DNA of 33,869 nucleotides from Bacteroidales bacterium (GCA_028716265.1 JAQUQD010000032.1:1-33869), one strand, 5' to 3'; positions 7,465 to 16,939 are shown, counted from the stretch's first letter. Notes: generated by a model from the sequence alone, not told the origin. Numbers and translations: made by a program.

Positions 7465-8886
7465 TCACTGTCCGAAGCTGAAGCGCAGTATTCCAAAGCA
7501 TAGCGACACATTGGGATCGGCATCGGAGAACCAGGTAGTCAGGTCGCCGGTTCCTAATCCCAATGACCAGGTGTTTTTTTCATTATGGACAGGGATAAAC
7601 GTGACCCCCAGAGGCACGTTCACACCAAAATTTCCTCCTGTGACAACACCAAGCGATAGTTGGATCCAGGGCGCAGGGTCATAATGGGTCCCCAGTCCGA
7701 AGATCGCCTGATCGTAATACCCGGGAACTTTTTCGCCTAGGGGCATGTAGAGATCCACTCCCACCTCCAGTCCTTCCAGGATGCGGTAACTGGCTCCTCC
7801 ACGCAGGTTCATGGGCAGCTTCACCTTTTTGCTTTCGAGCCCTGTCCATTCGTTGGGATCATCGGGATGATTATCTGACACGATCAGTTCCCCCTGTTCA
7901 AAGATGTTATAGTTGTTCATCCCGTCGGTTTCAATGCTGTACACGCGTACGTCATTCCCTTCATACACGTTGCCGTCCCAGTTGATGCTGCCGATATCAT
8001 TGACAGCTATCCCCACCTTAAGATCCTTATACTGGAACGTGGTCCCGATATCAAATCCGAATCCCGATCCCACTTTTTTCATGCCTTTTCCCGTCACAGC
8101 CGAGGGAGTTGGTTCGTCATAGTCGACGTCATAAGCAGGACTCAGGGCCGACCATCCGATCAGATCCCCGCTTTCATCCTGGTAATATTGCACGCCGGCA
8201 AATCCCAGGAGGTATTTGACCGTAAAACCACCATACCAGGTAACATCATCGTCAATCTCGAGAAGTTTCCGTCCGTATCCGAGGTTGAACTCCCTGATAT
8301 GGAGCATTTGCTGGTCGGTGCCTTTGTAGACCGTGGAAGCATATTGCGAATTGGATGAAATTCCCTCGATGGTGTCTCCAAACTGATTCGTTATTTTCTG
8401 GTCGAAATAAGGATCCCTCCAGCCCGTAAAAAGGAAGCTGGCAGCCTTGTCGTTCAATACCGAGTTCCACATCAGCCGCTCCCTGACGTTAAAAGCAATG
8501 CCACCGATCTTATCATCCTGATAGGAGGATCCTATCCACGTCCAGCCTCCGATTCCCAGCAGTCGTGCATCCGTGAACTTTTTCGCAGCGTCTTTTTTCC
8601 CCTGGAGATCCAGCCAGTCGTCGTTGTTGAACAGGTCATTGATGACTTCTTTTCGTGTCAGAGGTTCCGAATAAAGATAAACGGTCCCTTCGCCAATACC
8701 CAGGTTCATTTTGTGATCGTTCCGTGTCCAGCCCAGGTTGGCGGGATTTACACCAAGACATTGATAATCAGTAAGAAACGTTGTGCTATATCCGCCTCCG
8801 GTGGCGTTGAACGCGCTGATCTCGGTCTGGGCAGAGACCAGGCCGAAGGAAAAGGCGAACAGGGTACAAAGAATGATGTTTTTCAT
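7465..8886 (-). CDS. Outer-membrane beta-barrel protein, DUF5723-like
   Basis: A 473-residue predicted outer-membrane protein. The start is taken at the ATG at 8886, where a signal peptide begins (MKNIILCTLFAFSFGLVSAQ); a longer frame reaches 9060 but would bury this signal. After cleavage the sequence has the family opening AFNATGGGYSTTFLTDYQ followed by GVNPANLGW, many alternating aromatic/polar strands, and ends in a C-terminal aromatic-rich strand (FGILRFSFGQ). This pattern is shared by a large set of Bacteroidota barrel proteins (DUF5723, related to FadL/PorV-like barrels); substrate unknown. A -7 box TATATTTG lies at 8915-8922 on this strand, about 30 bases before the start. Confidence 0.82.
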   Translation of the reverse strand: MKNIILCTLFAFSFGLVSAQTEISAFNATGGGYSTTFLTDYQCLGVNPANLGWTRNDHKMNLGIGEGTVYLYSEPLTRKEVINDLFNNDDWLDLQGKKDAAKKFTDARLLGIGGWTWIGSSYQDDKIGGIAFNVRERLMWNSVLNDKAASFLFTGWRDPYFDQKITNQFGDTIEGISSNSQYASTVYKGTDQQMLHIREFNLGYGRKLLEIDDDVTWYGGFTVKYLLGFAGVQYYQDESGDLIGWSALSPAYDVDYDEPTPSAVTGKGMKKVGSGFGFDIGTTFQYKDLKVGIAVNDIGSINWDGNVYEGNDVRVYSIETDGMNNYNIFEQGELIVSDNHPDDPNEWTGLESKKVKLPMNLRGGASYRILEGLEVGVDLYMPLGEKVPGYYDQAIFGLGTHYDPAPWIQLSLGVVTGGNFGVNVPLGVTFIPVHNEKNTWSLGLGTGDLTTWFSDADPNVSLCFGILRFSFGQ

Positions 8887-9296
8887 TTTGATAATATTTA
8901 TTGATTTGATAAGCCAAATATAAGAAAGAAGGAGTAAGATACTGAGCTTTTTTGTTAATATGATGTTAATGTATGGATAGGACCGACTATCGGGAAACGG
9001 TAAAAAATGACACCGGACATACTGAACGGTACCCCGCTGCGTTATCCTGATATCAATCATATTATCCCGGAAAAACAGCTACTCGCCTCGTCGGAAGATC
9101 AACAGAATTGATTATCAGGTTGTAACAAATTCATTTTAGAATTCGTACAAATTATCGTAAAACAACTATCTTTGCACTTTTTTTCATTTTGAGTTAATGG
9201 TTGGTCTGATTTTTGATGAAATGGGCCTCTTTCATTTTGGAGCTCTTTTTTTATCTAATATACTGACTAACAATATGTTGAACGAATTCTAAACGA
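8887..9296. other. 410-base divergent promoter region (DUF5723-like gene / mltF)
   Basis: This gap holds leaders and promoters of two divergent genes. On the - strand a TATATTTG box at 8915-8922 fits the barrel gene. On the + strand TATCTTTGC at 9167-9175 is a good Bacteroidota -7 box for mltF; no clear TTTG -33 box precedes it. The mltF leader (about 9180-9296) is T-rich and contains TTTCATTTTG twice (near 9182 and 9231) and an ATGAAA...TTTCAT hairpin just before a run of seven T at about 9246, which could be an attenuator. No further gene is supported. Confidence 0.55.
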
Positions 9297-10751
9297 ATGT
9301 CACACAACAAAAAAACAGAGTTATTTCGTTCCTTTCTATGGTTTTTGTGCATCCTATTTTTATCAGCCTGTACAGGTCCCCAGCGCAGTGAATTGGCAAA
9401 AGAGGTGGTTGTGGGAAATAATTCCCGGATAACGGATGCGATCAGGGAGCGCGGGAAGCTGGTAGCGCTGACCAATTATAGCTCCACCAGCTATTTTCTT
9501 TACAGGGGCCAGCCGATGGGGTATCAGTATGATCTTTTACAATCGTTCGCAGCATATCTGGGAGTTGAACTGGAACTTGTCATCAATAACAGCATCGAGG
9601 GTGCATTTTGTGACCTGATGGACGGCAGGTGTGACGTGATCGCACTGGACCTGGCCGTCACCAAGGACAGGAAGAAAATTGTGGATTTTTCCGATCCGAT
9701 CAGCCAGACACGCCAGGTACTGGTTCAGCGCAAACCGGATAACTGGCGGAAGATCAAAACATGGGATGAAGTGGAGAGTCTAATGATCCGGAACCAGATC
9801 GGTCTGGGAGGAAAGACCATCCATGCCCAGAAAAACACCTTTGCGCTGGAACGCCTCCATTCGCTTCAGCAGGAGATCGGGGATACTATCTACATCATAG
9901 AAGAGTCTGAAAAAACTGCCGAGGATCTGATCAAGATGGTGGCGGAAGGCGATATTGACTATGCGGTGTGCGATGAGCATATCGCCATGATCAACCAGCA
10001 TTTTTACAACGATATCGATATCGGCACGCCGGTGAGTTTTTCTCAGAATGTCGCATGGGCCGTGCGGAAAGGCTCCACATCCCTGCAAACAGCGATCAAT
10101 GAATGGCTGGCTGAGAATGACCGCAACAAGAAGAACCAGCTTGTTTACAATCAATATTTCGTCAATCCGGTCTACACACCTCAGGCGCGTATCATCCCGC
10201 AGAAAACTGTCAGCAAGGGATCCATTTCCGTTTATGATGATTTCATCCGGGAACAGAGTTCCCTGTTGAACTGGGACTGGAGGCTTCTTGCATCGTTGAT
10301 CTATCAGGAGTCCATGTTCGATCCGACGGTTCGCAGCTGGAGGGGTGCTTTTGGACTGATGCAGCTTATGCCTGCAACGGCGGAAAAATTCGGAGTGGAT
10401 TCCACTTCCACGCCACAAGAAAACATTGCTGCCGGAGTGAAGTTCCTGAAAGTACTGGACAGCCAGCTCAGAAAAAAGGTGACGGATGACATGGAACGCA
10501 TCAAGTTCGTGCTGGCGGCATATAACGTGGGCATAGCCCATATCCTCGACGCTATGCGGCTGGCCGAGAAATACGGCAAGGACCCGGCTGTCTGGACCGG
10601 CAGTGTGGACTATTTTATCCTGAACAAATCCAACCCTGACTATTACATGGATACGGTAGTCCGTTATGGCTATGCGCGGGGGGAAGAACCATACCGCTTC
10701 GTCGGGGAGATCCTCCAGCGGTATGAAAAATACAAGGGAGCGGGGAATTAG
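9297..10751 (+). CDS. mltF: Membrane-bound lytic murein transglycosylase F
   Basis: A 484-residue lipoprotein that cleaves the glycan strands of peptidoglycan to give 1,6-anhydromuramyl ends, active at the outer membrane. A signal with lipobox LFLSAC ends at residue 25. Residues about 50-300 match the periplasmic solute-binding (SBP_bac_3) module found at the front of MltF, with the phrases GQPMGYQYDLLQSFAAYLGV and CDVIALDLAVTKDRKKIVDFS. The transglycosylase (SLT) domain follows from about 320, with catalytic Glu338 in LIYQESMFDP and the family motif GAFGLMQLMPATAEKFGV, then AAYNVGIAHI. The domain order is that of MltF and the length is close to the usual size. It is transcribed alone; a TATCTTTGC -7 box lies about 120 bases upstream. 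Confidence 0.94.
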   Translation: MSHNKKTELFRSFLWFLCILFLSACTGPQRSELAKEVVVGNNSRITDAIRERGKLVALTNYSSTSYFLYRGQPMGYQYDLLQSFAAYLGVELELVINNSIEGAFCDLMDGRCDVIALDLAVTKDRKKIVDFSDPISQTRQVLVQRKPDNWRKIKTWDEVESLMIRNQIGLGGKTIHAQKNTFALERLHSLQQEIGDTIYIIEESEKTAEDLIKMVAEGDIDYAVCDEHIAMINQHFYNDIDIGTPVSFSQNVAWAVRKGSTSLQTAINEWLAENDRNKKNQLVYNQYFVNPVYTPQARIIPQKTVSKGSISVYDDFIREQSSLLNWDWRLLASLIYQESMFDPTVRSWRGAFGLMQLMPATAEKFGVDSTSTPQENIAAGVKFLKVLDSQLRKKVTDDMERIKFVLAAYNVGIAHILDAMRLAEKYGKDPAVWTGSVDYFILNKSNPDYYMDTVVRYGYARGEEPYRFVGEILQRYEKYKGAGN

Positions 10752-10822
10752 GTTACAGGTTACAGGTTGCAGGTCATTTTCGAATATTTCATTCTACATA
10801 CTTCATTCTTCATCTTTCATAA
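10752..10822. repeat. Short tandem repeat tract GGTTACA / TTCATTCT
   Basis: Immediately after the mltF stop the sequence repeats GGTTACAGGTTACAGGTTGC, then runs into short TTCATTCTNCAT-like units up to the stop of the convergent epimerase gene. It resembles slipped-strand tandem repeats and has no coding potential. Confidence 0.5.
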
Positions 10823-11836
10823 TCACCGACGCTGCTCTTTTTTGATCTGTCCGCACACTTCCCTGACTACATCATCGATGGGTGTGTATTCAAAAGGCAG
10901 TACCCGGGTGATCTTTTCACCACTGTAACAGGTCTTTTTACGGGCATTTTCCGCAATCGCCCTTGTGATAAAGGGTTCCCTGCCGGTAAGCAGGCTCCTG
11001 ACATGGTCAAGGCGCCATGAGATCCCCAGCGCGGCTGCCGGTATCTTCACCGATGGCCTTGGTTTTTCGAGGGCCGTGGCGACTATTTCTGTCAAACGCC
11101 TGAAGGATACATTTTCTGCGTTAAGGATGAACCGTTCTCCCGATATGCTGCTTTCCATCAGCATGACCATGGCACGGGAAACATCCCTGACGCCTACCAT
11201 TCCGGTGGTCCCGGAGGTGTAAAACCGGGTCATTCTGCTCAGCGCGGGAATAAGCCTGCCACTGTCGCGCCTGGTATCTCCCCAGCCCAGGATCATCCCC
11301 GGATTTACGATGACGGCATTCAACCCTTCGGCGATCCCTCTCCACACCTCCCTCTCCGATTCGATCTTGCTGACCGCATACGGAACCTGGTTCCTCACCG
11401 ATTTCCACGGTGATTCTTCGGTGATGATCTTCTCCTGAACTGTCTTTGCTATGGTCGTCACGGAGCTTACATGGCATAGCTTTCGGATATTGTTCTGCAG
11501 GGCCATGTTCACGACATTGGCCGTCCCCTGCCGGTTGGTGCTGATCAGCTCTCCTGCCCTGCGGGGATTGAAGGTCAGGATCGCCGCCGTGTGGTAAACG
11601 TCGGTCACTCCCGACATGGCTTCTTCCAGGGATCCTATGTCGAGGATATCGCCCTTGATCCACCGGATCCTGACAAACTGCTCCTGCGCACTGTCTAGGT
11701 ACAGATCGAACAGGCGCCTTACCCTGCTGACCTGGTCTTCTTTCCTGTACAAGGCCCTGACGGGAAATCCTTTTTGAATCAGATCAAGCAGAAGATGAGA
11801 TCCTACCAGTCCGGTGCTTCCTGTTACGAGAATCAT
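10823..11836 (-). CDS. NAD(P)-dependent epimerase/dehydratase (extended SDR)
   Basis: A 337-residue extended short-chain dehydrogenase. The start is set at the ATG at 11836 because the Rossmann strand begins right there (MILVTGSTGLVGSHL); a longer frame to 11887 only adds repeat-derived residues. The nucleotide-binding motif TGSTGLVG is at residues 5-12, and the catalytic pair is Tyr153/Lys157 in YAVSKIESE. The sequence most resembles the dihydroflavonol-reductase/HpnA-like branch, which acts on sugar-nucleotides, flavonoid-like ketones or steroid-like substrates; the actual substrate is not readable. It is divergent from tyrS with a repeat-rich gap between them and convergent with mltF. Confidence 0.88.
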   Translation of the reverse strand: MILVTGSTGLVGSHLLLDLIQKGFPVRALYRKEDQVSRVRRLFDLYLDSAQEQFVRIRWIKGDILDIGSLEEAMSGVTDVYHTAAILTFNPRRAGELISTNRQGTANVVNMALQNNIRKLCHVSSVTTIAKTVQEKIITEESPWKSVRNQVPYAVSKIESEREVWRGIAEGLNAVIVNPGMILGWGDTRRDSGRLIPALSRMTRFYTSGTTGMVGVRDVSRAMVMLMESSISGERFILNAENVSFRRLTEIVATALEKPRPSVKIPAAALGISWRLDHVRSLLTGREPFITRAIAENARKKTCYSGEKITRVLPFEYTPIDDVVREVCGQIKKEQRR

Positions 11837-11862
11837 TGGCTTATTTTTATGAATAAAAATAA

Positions 11863-11930
11863 GCAAATTCCAAATTCCGGGATCCAAAATCCAAACTAAT
11901 TCCAGGATTCAAATTCCAAACTCCCATGCC
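11863..11930. repeat. CCAAATTCC-type dispersed intergenic repeat
   Basis: The gap between the epimerase and tyrS is filled by short CCAAATTCC / CCAAAATCC / TTCAAATTCC units. The same units recur at 19620-19710, 23253-23400 and 24430-24590, always between genes. They look like partial copies of one family. Confidence 0.65.
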
Positions 11931-11965
11931 TTGTGCTTTGGAATTTACGGTAATGTCAAATTCCC

Positions 11966-11974
11966 TATTTTTGC
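11966..11974 (+). promoter_or_regulatory. tyrS -7 promoter box TATTTTTGC
   Basis: TATTTTTGC fits the Bacteroidota housekeeping -7 consensus TAnnTTTG and ends 15 bases before the tyrS start, so the leader would be very short. A TTTG at 11937-11940 is a possible -33 box, but its spacing of 25 bases is long. Confidence 0.5.
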
Positions 11975-11989
11975 CTCAAATTTACTGAC

Positions 11990-13282
11990 ATGAATTTCAT
12001 TGACGAACTTCGGTGGAGGGGAATGATCCATGACCTGATGCCGGGAACGGATGAGCAGCTATCCAGGGAAATGACTTCTGCCTACATCGGCTTTGACCCG
12101 ACGGCCGACTCACTTCATATCGGTAATCTTTTACCCATCATGTTGCTGGTCCATTTTCAGCGGAGCGGTCACAAACCCATCGTGCTGGTTGGAGGAGCCA
12201 CCGGAATGGTCGGCGATCCTTCCGGAAAAGCTGAAGAACGGAAACTTCTCAGCGTGGAGCAGATCAGTCATAACTTGAACTGCCAGAAAAAGCAGCTGAT
12301 GAAGTTCCTCAACTTTGAGACCGGGGAGAACAAGGCGGAGATCGTCAATAACTTCGATTGGTTCAGGGAGTATTCCTTCCTGGATTTCATCCGCGACGTG
12401 GGCAAGCACATCACCGTGAATTACATGATGTCAAAGGAGTCGGTAAAGAAACGCCTGGAAACGGGCATGTCGTTCACCGAATTCAGTTACCAGCTTGTCC
12501 AGGGATATGACTTCTACTGGCTGTACCGGAACATGAACTGCAAGCTTCAGATGGGCGGTTCTGACCAGTGGGGGAACATTGTCACCGGCACTGAGCTGAT
12601 CCGGAGGATGTACTTCGATCTGGAAGGCCTGGAGGCAACGGCGTATGCATTGACCTGCCCACTGGTCACCAAGGTTGACGGCAGCAAGTTCGGAAAGAGC
12701 GAGGCAGGGAACATTTGGCTCGATCCGGCGAAAACCTCACCCTACCTTTTTTACCAGTATTGGCTGAACCTCTCCGATGAGGACGCAGCACATTTCATCC
12801 GGTTATTCACCCTGTTCTCACAGGAAGAGATCAACCAGCTCATTGAGGAGCACCGGCAGGCTCCTCATTTGCGGATCCTGCAGAAAGCTCTGGCAAAAGA
12901 TGTGACCATCAGGGTTCACTCGGAAGAGGACTGCAACATGGTCGTGGAAGCATCCGCTGTTTTGTTCGGACAGGGTACCACCGAAATGCTCCATAACCTG
13001 CCGGAAGGCCTGTTACTTGACATGTTTGTAGGAGTACCACAGTCGGAAGTGAGCCGGCAGACCGTTACGGAAGGCATAGGGATCGTTGATTTCCTGACGG
13101 AACAGACAGGGATTTTCCCTTCAAAAGGGGAAGCCCGGCGTACACTGAAAGAAAATGCTGTGTCAATCAACAAGGAAAAAGTGCACGAGGAGTTCATCGT
13201 TGACGGCAGATGCCTGCTGAACGGCAGGTATATCCTGGTGCAGAAGGGGAAGAAGAATTATTACCTGGTCAGGACCAGGTGA
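11990..13282 (+). CDS. tyrS: Tyrosyl-tRNA synthetase
   Basis: A 430-residue class I aminoacyl-tRNA synthetase that charges tRNA-Tyr in the cytosol. The HIGH-type signature is LHIGN with His43, and the KMSKS-type loop is KFGKS at 233-237; tyrosine-binding features [17 protein letters not shown] and GGSDQWGNI are intact. The C-terminal about 70 residues are an S4-like RNA-binding domain ([20 protein letters not shown]). Length and motif order match the bacterial TyrRS of the KFGKS subgroup. The ATG at 11990 precedes the conserved helix [13 protein letters not shown] without any alternative. It is convergent with cysS, so two tRNA synthetase genes end next to each other with 54 bases between. 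Confidence 0.97.
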   Translation: MNFIDELRWRGMIHDLMPGTDEQLSREMTSAYIGFDPTADSLHIGNLLPIMLLVHFQRSGHKPIVLVGGATGMVGDPSGKAEERKLLSVEQISHNLNCQKKQLMKFLNFETGENKAEIVNNFDWFREYSFLDFIRDVGKHITVNYMMSKESVKKRLETGMSFTEFSYQLVQGYDFYWLYRNMNCKLQMGGSDQWGNIVTGTELIRRMYFDLEGLEATAYALTCPLVTKVDGSKFGKSEAGNIWLDPAKTSPYLFYQYWLNLSDEDAAHFIRLFTLFSQEEINQLIEEHRQAPHLRILQKALAKDVTIRVHSEEDCNMVVEASAVLFGQGTTEMLHNLPEGLLLDMFVGVPQSEVSRQTVTEGIGIVDFLTEQTGIFPSKGEARRTLKENAVSINKEKVHEEFIVDGRCLLNGRYILVQKGKKNYYLVRTR

Positions 13283-13336
13283 TTATGATGAAGAGAATGG
13301 GAGTTTATGATTGGGGATTTATGATTTTGGGATGAA

Positions 13337-14812
13337 TCAGGATTCAGAGATCCTTTCCCAGACGACACCTTCCTTCGTGTCTTTTACAATGATTTTCAGC
13401 CGTGTCAGTTCTTTCCTGATCATGTCGGCCGTTTCCCAGTCCTTATTCCTGCGTGCGTTTTCCCGGATTTGCAGCAGGGTGTCCATCAGTCCGCCCACCA
13501 GGTCGGATCGCTGATCCTGTTCCTCACGTTGTAGTCCGAGCACGTCGTGGGCGAAGGTCAGAAAGCATTTTTTGAACTGTGAAAGGTCTTCCCCGGAGAT
13601 GGTTTCCATTCCGGAGCTGACCAGGTTGGCCATGTGGAGTCCTTCGAAGAGCTGGGCGATGAGCACAGGGCTGTTGAAGTCGTCGTTCATGGCTTCATAG
13701 CATTTGTCTTCCCATTGCCGGATATTCACAGAGGATTGGGCCGAGGGTTTCAGGTTTTCAAGGGTGCTGATGCCTGCAAACAGCCGTTTTAATCCTTTTG
13801 CGGCTGCCTGCAGGGCTTCATTGGAGAAGTCGAGGGTGCTCCGGTAGTGAGCCTGGAGGACGAAAAACCGGATAGTCATCGGGGAATAGGGTTGTTCCAG
13901 CAGGGGATGGTTGCCGGTAAAGACATCGTCGAGGCTGATGGCGTTGCCCAGCGATTTCCCCATTTTTTGTCCGTTGAGGGTGACCATGTTGTTGTGCAGC
14001 CAGATCCTGACATGTTCCCGGCCGTAAGCCGCCACGCTCTGGGCGATTTCCGATTCGTGATGCGGGAAGATCAGATCCATTCCTCCGCCGTGAATATCGA
14101 ACGGGATCCCGAGGTACTTGCCTCCCATCACGGAGCACTCCAGGTGCCAGCCGGGGAAGCCGTCGCTCCAGGGAGACGGCCAGCGCATGATGTGTTCGGG
14201 ATTGGCTTTTTTCCACAGAGCAAAGTCGGCCTGGAAATGTTTTTCTTCCTGCCCTTCCAGTTCCCGTGTATCCGTGAGCAGGCTGTCGGTGCGGCGGCCC
14301 GACAGCCTGCCGTAGAAGTGTTTTTTACTGTAGGCTTGCACATCGAAGTAGACCGAACCGTTCGACACATAGGCGAAGCCGTTTGCAAGGATCCGCTCGA
14401 TGGTGGCGATCTGGTCAATGATGTGTCCGGAGGCCACCGGCTCGATGCTCGGCGGTAAGGTGTTCAGCTGCTCCATGTTCCGGTGGTACCTGTTCATGTA
14501 GAACTGTGCCACTTCCATGGGCTCGAGCTGTTCCAGACGCGCCTTCTTTGCGATCTTGTCCTCTCCCTCGTCCAGGTCGTGCTCCAGGTGTCCCACGTCG
14601 GTGATGTTGCGCACATACCGTACCTTGTAGCCCAGGTGCACCAGGTAGCGGAAGACCATGTCAAACGTGATGGCGGGACGGGAATGTCCCAGATGGGCAT
14701 CGCCATACACCGTCGGCCCGCATACATACATCCCGACAAAGGGAGGATTTTGCGGGACAAAGCGCTCCTTGCGACGGGATAGGGTGTTGTAGAGGAGAAG
14801 ATTATGTTCCAT
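13337..14812 (-). CDS. cysS: Cysteinyl-tRNA synthetase
   Basis: A 491-residue class I synthetase charging tRNA-Cys, full length for the family. The N-terminus has the zinc-site cysteine in [10 protein letters not shown], then the HIGH signature as HLGH in [14 protein letters not shown]. Further zinc-ligand motifs are present ([15 protein letters not shown] and HHESEIAQS). The KMSKS loop is KMGKS at 283-287 in [16 protein letters not shown]. The C-terminal helical domain (DALR-like) ends in the family-typical [24 protein letters not shown]. No operon partner: upstream lies a long palindrome and then the kbl stop. Confidence 0.97.
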   Translation of the reverse strand: MEHNLLLYNTLSRRKERFVPQNPPFVGMYVCGPTVYGDAHLGHSRPAITFDMVFRYLVHLGYKVRYVRNITDVGHLEHDLDEGEDKIAKKARLEQLEPMEVAQFYMNRYHRNMEQLNTLPPSIEPVASGHIIDQIATIERILANGFAYVSNGSVYFDVQAYSKKHFYGRLSGRRTDSLLTDTRELEGQEEKHFQADFALWKKANPEHIMRWPSPWSDGFPGWHLECSVMGGKYLGIPFDIHGGGMDLIFPHHESEIAQSVAAYGREHVRIWLHNNMVTLNGQKMGKSLGNAISLDDVFTGNHPLLEQPYSPMTIRFFVLQAHYRSTLDFSNEALQAAAKGLKRLFAGISTLENLKPSAQSSVNIRQWEDKCYEAMNDDFNSPVLIAQLFEGLHMANLVSSGMETISGEDLSQFKKCFLTFAHDVLGLQREEQDQRSDLVGGLMDTLLQIRENARRNKDWETADMIRKELTRLKIIVKDTKEGVVWERISES

Positions 14813-14829
14813 GGTTACAAAAATAAGAA

Positions 14830-14913
14830 GATATCTGATTAACCGATTAACCGATATTTGATTTGGGATTTATATCAGATATCAGATATCGGTTAATCGG
14901 TTAATCGGATATC
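14830..14913. repeat. 28-base-arm palindrome covering the kbl stop codon
   Basis: Arm 14830-14857 and arm 14886-14913 are complementary at 27 of 28 positions, separated by a 28-base spacer. Each arm holds a tandem GATTAACC unit (GATTAACCGATTAACCGATA). The right arm includes the last four codons and TAA stop of kbl on the - strand. It lies between the kbl 3' end and the cysS 5' end and could be a transcript end for kbl or a cruciform element; it has no terminator T-run. Confidence 0.85.
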
Positions 14914-16145
14914 ATCCCCAGTTCTCTCCCCACTTTCACGAACGCAGCAATGGCCTTGTCGATATTGTGCATTTCGTGACCAGCGGAGATCTGGACGCGG
15001 ATACGGTCTTTGCCGCGGGGCACCACCGGGAAGGAGAAGGCGATCACGTAGATGCCTTCGTCGAGCATCTTGTTGGCGAAGCTCACAGCCAGCTTGGCGC
15101 TGTCGGGATATTTGCCGAACATGATGGGGACGATGGGATGTTCTCCGGGGATAATGTCGAATCCTGCCTCGGTCATTTTCTGGCGGAAGTATTTCGTGTT
15201 GGCTTCCAGTTTATCGCGCAGGGCGGTGGTGGAGGAGAGCATATTGAGCACCTGGATGGTTCCGCGTACCACGGAAGGGGCGACGGTGTTGGAGAACAGG
15301 TACGGGCGTGCCTTGTTGCGCATCCATGCAATGATCTCTTTGCTGCTGGAGATGCATCCACCGGACGCTCCTCCGAGCGCCTTTCCGAACGTGGTGGTGA
15401 TGATGTCGACCCGTCCCATGACGCCACGGTACTCGTGCGTTCCGCGTCCGGTCCTGCCCATGAATCCGGAGGAGTGACTGTCGTCGACCATGACCAGCGC
15501 GTCATATTTTTCAGCAAGGTCGCAGATCTCTTTCAGGCGGGCCACATCGCCGTCCATACTGAAGGCTCCGTCGGTGGCGATCATGCGGAAGCGGCAGCCC
15601 TGGGCTTCTTTCAGGCACCGCTCAAGTCCTTTGGCCATCTTGCCGGTAGCCGGATCTTCCTCTTCCATATCCCGCATGTCACTATGCTTGTAGATCCAGC
15701 GCTGTGCCTTGCAGAGCCGGATGCCGTCGATGATGGAAGCATGGTTTAGCGCATCGGTGATGATCGCATCCTGTTCGCCCAGCAGCGGCTCGAACACGGC
15801 ACCGTTGGCGTCAAAGCAGGAAGAGAACAGGATCGTGTCTTCCATCCCCAGGAATTCGGAGACTTTTCTTTCCAGTTCCTTGTGAATGTCCTGTGTGCCG
15901 CAGATGAACCGGACAGACGACAGTCCGTAACCCCGGTCCTCGATGCCGGAGTGAGCGGCATGGATCACTTCCGGGTGGGAAGAGAGGCCAAGGTAGTTAT
16001 TGGCGCAAAAGTTCAGGCATTTCCTGCCCTTTACCACGATCTCAGCTCCCTGTTCGCTTTCAATGATCCGCTCGTGTTTGTAGAGACCGGCTTCTTCGAT
16101 CTTTGCCAGCTCTTCGCGAAGATAGTCCTTCATTTTTCCGTACAT
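14901..16145 (-). CDS. kbl: Glycine C-acetyltransferase (2-amino-3-ketobutyrate CoA ligase)
   Basis: A 414-residue PLP enzyme of the alpha-oxoamine synthase family. It cleaves 2-amino-3-oxobutanoate with CoA to glycine and acetyl-CoA, the second step of threonine breakdown. The PLP lysine is about Lys255 in [33 protein letters not shown] and [14 protein letters not shown] are family motifs, and the C-terminal [20 protein letters not shown] is typical of KBL. The MYGKMK start is usual for Bacteroidota homologues. The related serine palmitoyltransferase or KAPA synthase are alternatives, but the divergent threonine dehydrogenase gene 0.8 kb away makes KBL much the best call. Its promoter (16163-16207) mirrors that of the dehydrogenase. 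Confidence 0.92.
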   Translation of the reverse strand: MYGKMKDYLREELAKIEEAGLYKHERIIESEQGAEIVVKGRKCLNFCANNYLGLSSHPEVIHAAHSGIEDRGYGLSSVRFICGTQDIHKELERKVSEFLGMEDTILFSSCFDANGAVFEPLLGEQDAIITDALNHASIIDGIRLCKAQRWIYKHSDMRDMEEEDPATGKMAKGLERCLKEAQGCRFRMIATDGAFSMDGDVARLKEICDLAEKYDALVMVDDSHSSGFMGRTGRGTHEYRGVMGRVDIITTTFGKALGGASGGCISSSKEIIAWMRNKARPYLFSNTVAPSVVRGTIQVLNMLSSTTALRDKLEANTKYFRQKMTEAGFDIIPGEHPIVPIMFGKYPDSAKLAVSFANKMLDEGIYVIAFSFPVVPRGKDRIRVQISAGHEMHNIDKAIAAFVKVGRELGMISD

Positions 16146-16162
16146 AACCGTATTACATTTAA

Positions 16163-16207
16163 TGTTATTGAATTAACAAATTGGGCGCAAAGATACTGTT
16201 TTTGAAC
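16163..16207 (-). promoter_or_regulatory. kbl promoter with TGTTAAT-type palindrome
   Basis: On the - strand GTTCAAAAACAGTATCTTTG (-7 box at 16188-16195) is followed by TGTTAATTCAATAACA (16163-16178), an inverted repeat with one mismatch. The same block in the same order precedes the tdh gene (16893-16939), pointing to shared control by one repressor or activator. Confidence 0.7.
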
Positions 16208-16217
16208 TAATAATAAT

Positions 16218-16319
16218 GAACAATGGAACATGGAAGTCGAAGGTTAATTCAAATTTTGAAGTTAAATCTGATTTGACTTTAAAGTTTGAATTCAACTTGA
16301 ACGTCATGTTCAAATGTTC
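16218..16319. repeat. 102-base palindromic repeat, copy A
   Basis: The two halves are imperfect inverted repeats centred on AAATCTGATTT, with ends GAACAATGGAACATG and CATGTTCAAATGTTC. A second copy (16783-16883) lies in the same orientation on the other side of the four-helix-bundle gene; the right halves of the two copies are almost identical. Confidence 0.85.
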
Positions 16320-16406
16320 GTTACTGGAGGTTTTTCCCGCTTTTTTAGAACAATAATTACGATAGAAAGGGTCACAAAATACGCTTAAAAGGATTAACAA
16401 TAAAAA

Positions 16407-16781
16407 ATGAAATATAAATTTGACCTTGAAGACAGGCTCATAAATTTTGTGGTGAATATCAAAACCATAATTGATAGCCTGCCGGGGGATAAATTCAGCA
16501 GCAATCTTTATGCTCAGATAAGCCGATCCTCCACCTCAACAGTCCTGAACTATGCAGAAGCTCAGGGAGCTGAATCGTATAATGATTTTGTACATAAGAT
16601 CAAAATTGTTCTAAAAGAGCTCAGGGAATGCCAGGCGACATTAAAGATGATCGATCGCATGAAATTAATTGAGAATGTATCACTTGTTGAAATCATCAAC
16701 GAAAATACGGAATTGATTTCTATCTTCGTAAAAAGCGTACAGACGGCAACCAGAAATAGGGATTCTGGAAACTTCAAATAA
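16407..16781 (+). CDS. Four-helix-bundle protein (S23 / 23S rRNA IVS-protein family)
   Basis: A 124-residue, almost entirely helical protein of the S23-type family first known from intervening sequences in 23S rRNA genes; the retroelement accessory protein Avd shares the fold. Family marks visible are LEDRLINFVVNIK, the central ISRSSTSTVLNYAEAQGAES and the helix DFVHKIKIVLKELRECQATL. Family members form pentameric barrels that bind nucleic acid; the cellular role of free-standing copies is not settled. Here no rRNA or reverse transcriptase is near. The gene sits in the divergent kbl-tdh gap, between two direct copies of a 101-102-base palindrome, with its stop only one base before copy B. It therefore looks like an insertion. 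No promoter of the TAnnTTTG type is seen close to it. Confidence 0.9.
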   Translation: MKYKFDLEDRLINFVVNIKTIIDSLPGDKFSSNLYAQISRSSTSTVLNYAEAQGAESYNDFVHKIKIVLKELRECQATLKMIDRMKLIENVSLVEIINENTELISIFVKSVQTATRNRDSGNFK

Positions 16782-16782
16782 T

Positions 16783-16883
16783 GAACATTAGAACAGAGAA
16801 GTTGAGGTTGAAGTTAAATGTTGAATCAAATCTGATTTGACTTTAAAGTTTGAATTCAACCTGGACTTCATGTTCAAATGTTC
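16783..16883. repeat. 101-base palindromic repeat, copy B
   Basis: Same family and orientation as 16218-16319. Shared core from AAATCTGATTTGACTTTAAA through the next bases to the TTCATGTTCAAATGTTC end; the left arm has drifted more. It starts one base after the stop of the four-helix-bundle gene. Confidence 0.85.
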
Positions 16884-16892
16884 CTTATTCGT

Positions 16893-16939
16893 GGTTCAAA
16901 AAACAGTATCTTTGCGGCTCTTCTGTTAATAAATTAACA
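16893..16939 (+). promoter_or_regulatory. tdh promoter with perfect TGTTAAT palindrome
   Basis: GGTTCAAAAAACAGTATCTT continues to a -7 box TATCTTTG at 16907-16914. TGTTAATAAATTAACA at 16924-16939 is a perfect 7-2-7 inverted repeat just downstream of the expected transcription start, an operator-like position. The block matches the kbl promoter base for base over most of its length. Confidence 0.72.

Noticed and set aside
9230-9252. Possible attenuator or riboswitch before mltF
   Set aside because: The ATGAAA...TTTCAT stem is short and AT-rich, and no conserved riboswitch core is visible; kept only as a note in the gap description.
13847-14458. 203-codon + strand frame within cysS
   Set aside because: Shadow of the cysS gene, whose class I synthetase motifs are all intact on the - strand.
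14967-15749. 260-codon + strand frame within kbl
   Set aside because: Antisense shadow of a PLP enzyme with complete motifs; His/Gly/Asp-rich text without any domain.
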